Program-made: the position numbers and the translations under genes | From: Streptomyces sp. SID3343 | GTDB taxonomy: Bacteria; Actinomycetota; Actinomycetes; Streptomycetales; Streptomycetaceae | DNA: 35,147 bases | Assembly: GCF_009865215.1 (NCBI RefSeq) | Contig: NZ_WWJX01001165.1 | Location: 1-35,147 of the forward strand | Direction: 5' to 3' | Shown here: positions 33,974 to 35,147 of the stretch, piece after piece | How positions within the stretch are numbered: the first letter of the stretch is position 1 | Layout of the letters: every line of letters begins with the position of its first letter | The notes under the pieces: model-generated | What the model was told of the DNA's origin: nothing | What the model saw: the letters and a program-made list of their open reading frames with translations, nothing else | Databases searched by the model: none

Positions 33974-34016
33974 CATGGGCGATCCGGGGAAACCCCGGGT
34001 CGCCCATGGTTGTTTT
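33974..34016 (+). terminator. Rho-independent terminator after adk
   Basis: A 16-position stem (33974-33989 with 33993-34008, one U.G at 33983/33999), loop AAA, is followed by GTTGTTTT (34009-34016). It lies 27 bases after the adk stop and separates adk from map. It covers the in-frame ATG at 34006, arguing against that codon as the map start. Confidence 0.88.
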
Positions 34017-34041
34017 CCAGCGAAGGACCGTGAGGACGAGA

Positions 34042-34833
34042 ATGCCGGTGTTCAAGAAGCGACACATGCGGCTGGAGCGCAAGACTCCCGAGCAGATCGA
34101 GAAGATGCGCCGGGCCGGGGCCGTGGTCGCGAACACGCTGGCCACCCTGCGGGAGGCGGCGGTGGACGGGATCAGCACGGCCGAGTTGGACGCGATCGCC
34201 GAGCGGGAGATCCGGGCGGCGGGCGCGATTCCCTCGTTCAAGGGCTACCACGGCTTCCCGGGCTCGATCTGCGCGTCGGTCAACGACGTGATCGTGCACG
34301 GCATCCCGGACGACACGGTGCTGCGCGACGGCGACTGCATCTCGATCGACTGCGGCGCGATCCTGGACGGCTGGCACGGCGACTCGGCGATCACCGTGCC
34401 GATCGGTACGGTCCGCCCCGAGGTCCTGGAACTGAGCAGGGTGTGCGAGCAGTCGATGTGGGCCGGCATCGAGGCCGCGGTGGCCGGCGGGCGGTTGACC
34501 GACATCAGCAACGCGATCGAGAAGTCGATCCGCTCGAACCCGCTGCCGGGCGGCGCGAAGTACGGCATCGTCGAGGACTTCGGCGGCCACGGCATCGGCA
34601 CCGAGATGCACCAGGATCCGCACTTGCTCAACTACGGCCCCGCGGGCCGCGGGCCGCGCCTGGAGGTCGGGGTGTGCCTGGCCATCGAGCCGATGGTCAC
34701 CCTGGGCAAGCCGGACACGTACACGCTCGCCGACGAGTGGACGGTCAAGACCACCGCGGGCGGCCACGCGGCGCACTGGGAGCACTCGATCGCGATCACC
34801 GAGGACGGCCCGGTGGTGCTCACGCGCCCGTGA
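34042..34833 (+). CDS. map: Methionine aminopeptidase, type I
   Basis: Map removes the initiator Met from nascent proteins. The 263-residue enzyme has the pita-bread metal ligands in ISIDCGA and WHGDSA (two Asp), GGHGIG (His), AIEPM (Glu) and WEHSIA (Glu), plus the substrate-site GYHGFPGSICASVND. ATG 34042 has GAGGA five bases upstream; the earlier ATG 34006 lies inside the adk terminator. Since that terminator separates it from adk, it probably has its own promoter, although I see none. No N-terminal SH3-type zinc domain. Confidence 0.95.
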   Translation: MPVFKKRHMRLERKTPEQIEKMRRAGAVVANTLATLREAAVDGISTAELDAIAEREIRAAGAIPSFKGYHGFPGSICASVNDVIVHGIPDDTVLRDGDCISIDCGAILDGWHGDSAITVPIGTVRPEVLELSRVCEQSMWAGIEAAVAGGRLTDISNAIEKSIRSNPLPGGAKYGIVEDFGGHGIGTEMHQDPHLLNYGPAGRGPRLEVGVCLAIEPMVTLGKPDTYTLADEWTVKTTAGGHAAHWEHSIAITEDGPVVLTRP

Positions 34834-34864
34834 GAGCGCACCGCGGATAGTGGGGCTGGCCCCA

Positions 34865-34893
34865 TGTACGGGGCGCTCACGCGTGCCTAGTGT
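34865..34893 (+). promoter_or_regulatory. Weak candidate promoter before the DUF1707 gene
   Basis: TAGTGT (34888-34893, fits TAnnnT) and TGTACG (34865-34870) with a 17-base spacer. RNA would begin at about 34900, next to the ATG at 34901, which would make the transcript leaderless. The -35 matches only three of six. Confidence 0.3.
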
Positions 34894-34900
34894 CGACGGC

Positions 34901-35147
34901 ATGGTGAGAAATCCGACCATGCGGGCGTCCGACGCGGACCGTGAAGCGGCGGTGGCGCTCCTGCGCGACCACCACACGGTCGGGCGGCTGACGCCGGCAG
35001 AATTCAACGAGCGCATGGGGGCCGCCTTGGAGGCGGTCACGCTGGGGGAGTTGGCCCGGCTGATCTCCGATCTGCCGCCGCCGGATCACCTGGAGGCCGA
35101 TGTCGAGGTGATCCGCGCGCGGATGGCCGCCGAGGAGGCGCGAGCGC
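34901..35147 (+). CDS. DUF1707 (SHOCT-like) domain protein, 3' end outside window
   Basis: An incomplete reading frame of 82 codons, open at the window edge. It begins MVRNPTMRASDADREAAVAL and continues with VGRLTPAEFNERMGAALEAV and ELARLISDLPPP, the characteristic DUF1707 pattern (RASDADRE...GRLT..EF.ER..AA..A.T..EL..L..DLP), which is frequent at the N-termini of small actinobacterial membrane or regulatory proteins. No Shine-Dalgarno precedes ATG 34901; the ATG at 34919 starts at the domain itself and is an alternative. It lies 67 bases after map, where infA is often found in related genomes. Function is not known. Confidence 0.78.
   Translation, partial: MVRNPTMRASDADREAAVALLRDHHTVGRLTPAEFNERMGAALEAVTLGELARLISDLPPPDHLEADVEVIRARMAAEEARA

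Noticed and set aside
31697..33976. A 759-codon minus-strand frame across secY and adk
   Set aside because: Shadow frame rich in Asp/Arg/His; it crosses two real genes and several terminator-like stems.
34006..34041. ATG 34006 as start of map
   Set aside because: It lies in the 3' arm of the adk terminator, with no ribosome site; ATG 34042 has GAGGA at the right distance.

Overview
This is a chromosomal housekeeping window from a high-GC actinobacterium. Gene order and protein sequences (RpoB, EF-Tu, the adenosine deaminase, an acidic N-terminal extension on NusG, and a TTG-started rpoB) look like the family Streptomycetaceae. I would place it in or near Streptomyces, Kitasatospora, Embleya or Yinghuangia, but I cannot name the genus from sequence alone. 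Nothing suggests a plasmid, prophage, IS element, CRISPR array or recent transfer.

Layout. Positions 1-2700 hold two minus-strand metabolic genes, an adenosine deaminase (add) and an aspartate aminotransferase (aspC), each followed by a hairpin terminator. From 2925 everything is on the plus strand: tRNA-Trp(CCA), secE, nusG, rplK, rplA; a long leader and rplJ-rplL; a 929-base gap; rpoB-rpoC; a small DUF4190-type membrane protein; the str operon (rpsL-rpsG-fusA-tuf); the S10 operon (rpsJ to rpsQ); the spc operon (rplN to rplO), then secY-adk and map. The window ends inside a DUF1707-type gene at the place where infA is often found.

Function. The genes supply most of the core of gene expression: RNA polymerase beta and beta', the elongation factor NusG, two translation GTPases, about 25 ribosomal proteins, the Sec channel subunits SecE and SecY, nucleotide balance (Adk) and N-terminal Met removal (Map). 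Many neighbours overlap by 1-4 bases (TAATG, GTGA, TGATG, TAGTG), which indicates translational coupling.

The coding content is conventional, and the interest lies in the noncoding RNA-level architecture. (1) A perfectly conserved 26-base element containing a CCGACC/GGTCGG hairpin sits 97 bases before rpsL and 98 bases before rpsJ. This is the best candidate here for a shared, possibly undescribed, ribosomal-protein leader element. (2) The rplJ leader combines an intrinsic terminator with an 11-bp helix that would bury the rplJ Shine-Dalgarno sequence. (3) Strong hairpins lie inside operons (nusG/rplK, rplJ/rplL, rpoB/rpoC, fusA/tuf, rpsN/rpsH), mostly without U-tracts. (4) Near-identical 27-base sequences flank rpsN. 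All structures were found by eye, without energy calculation or alignment.
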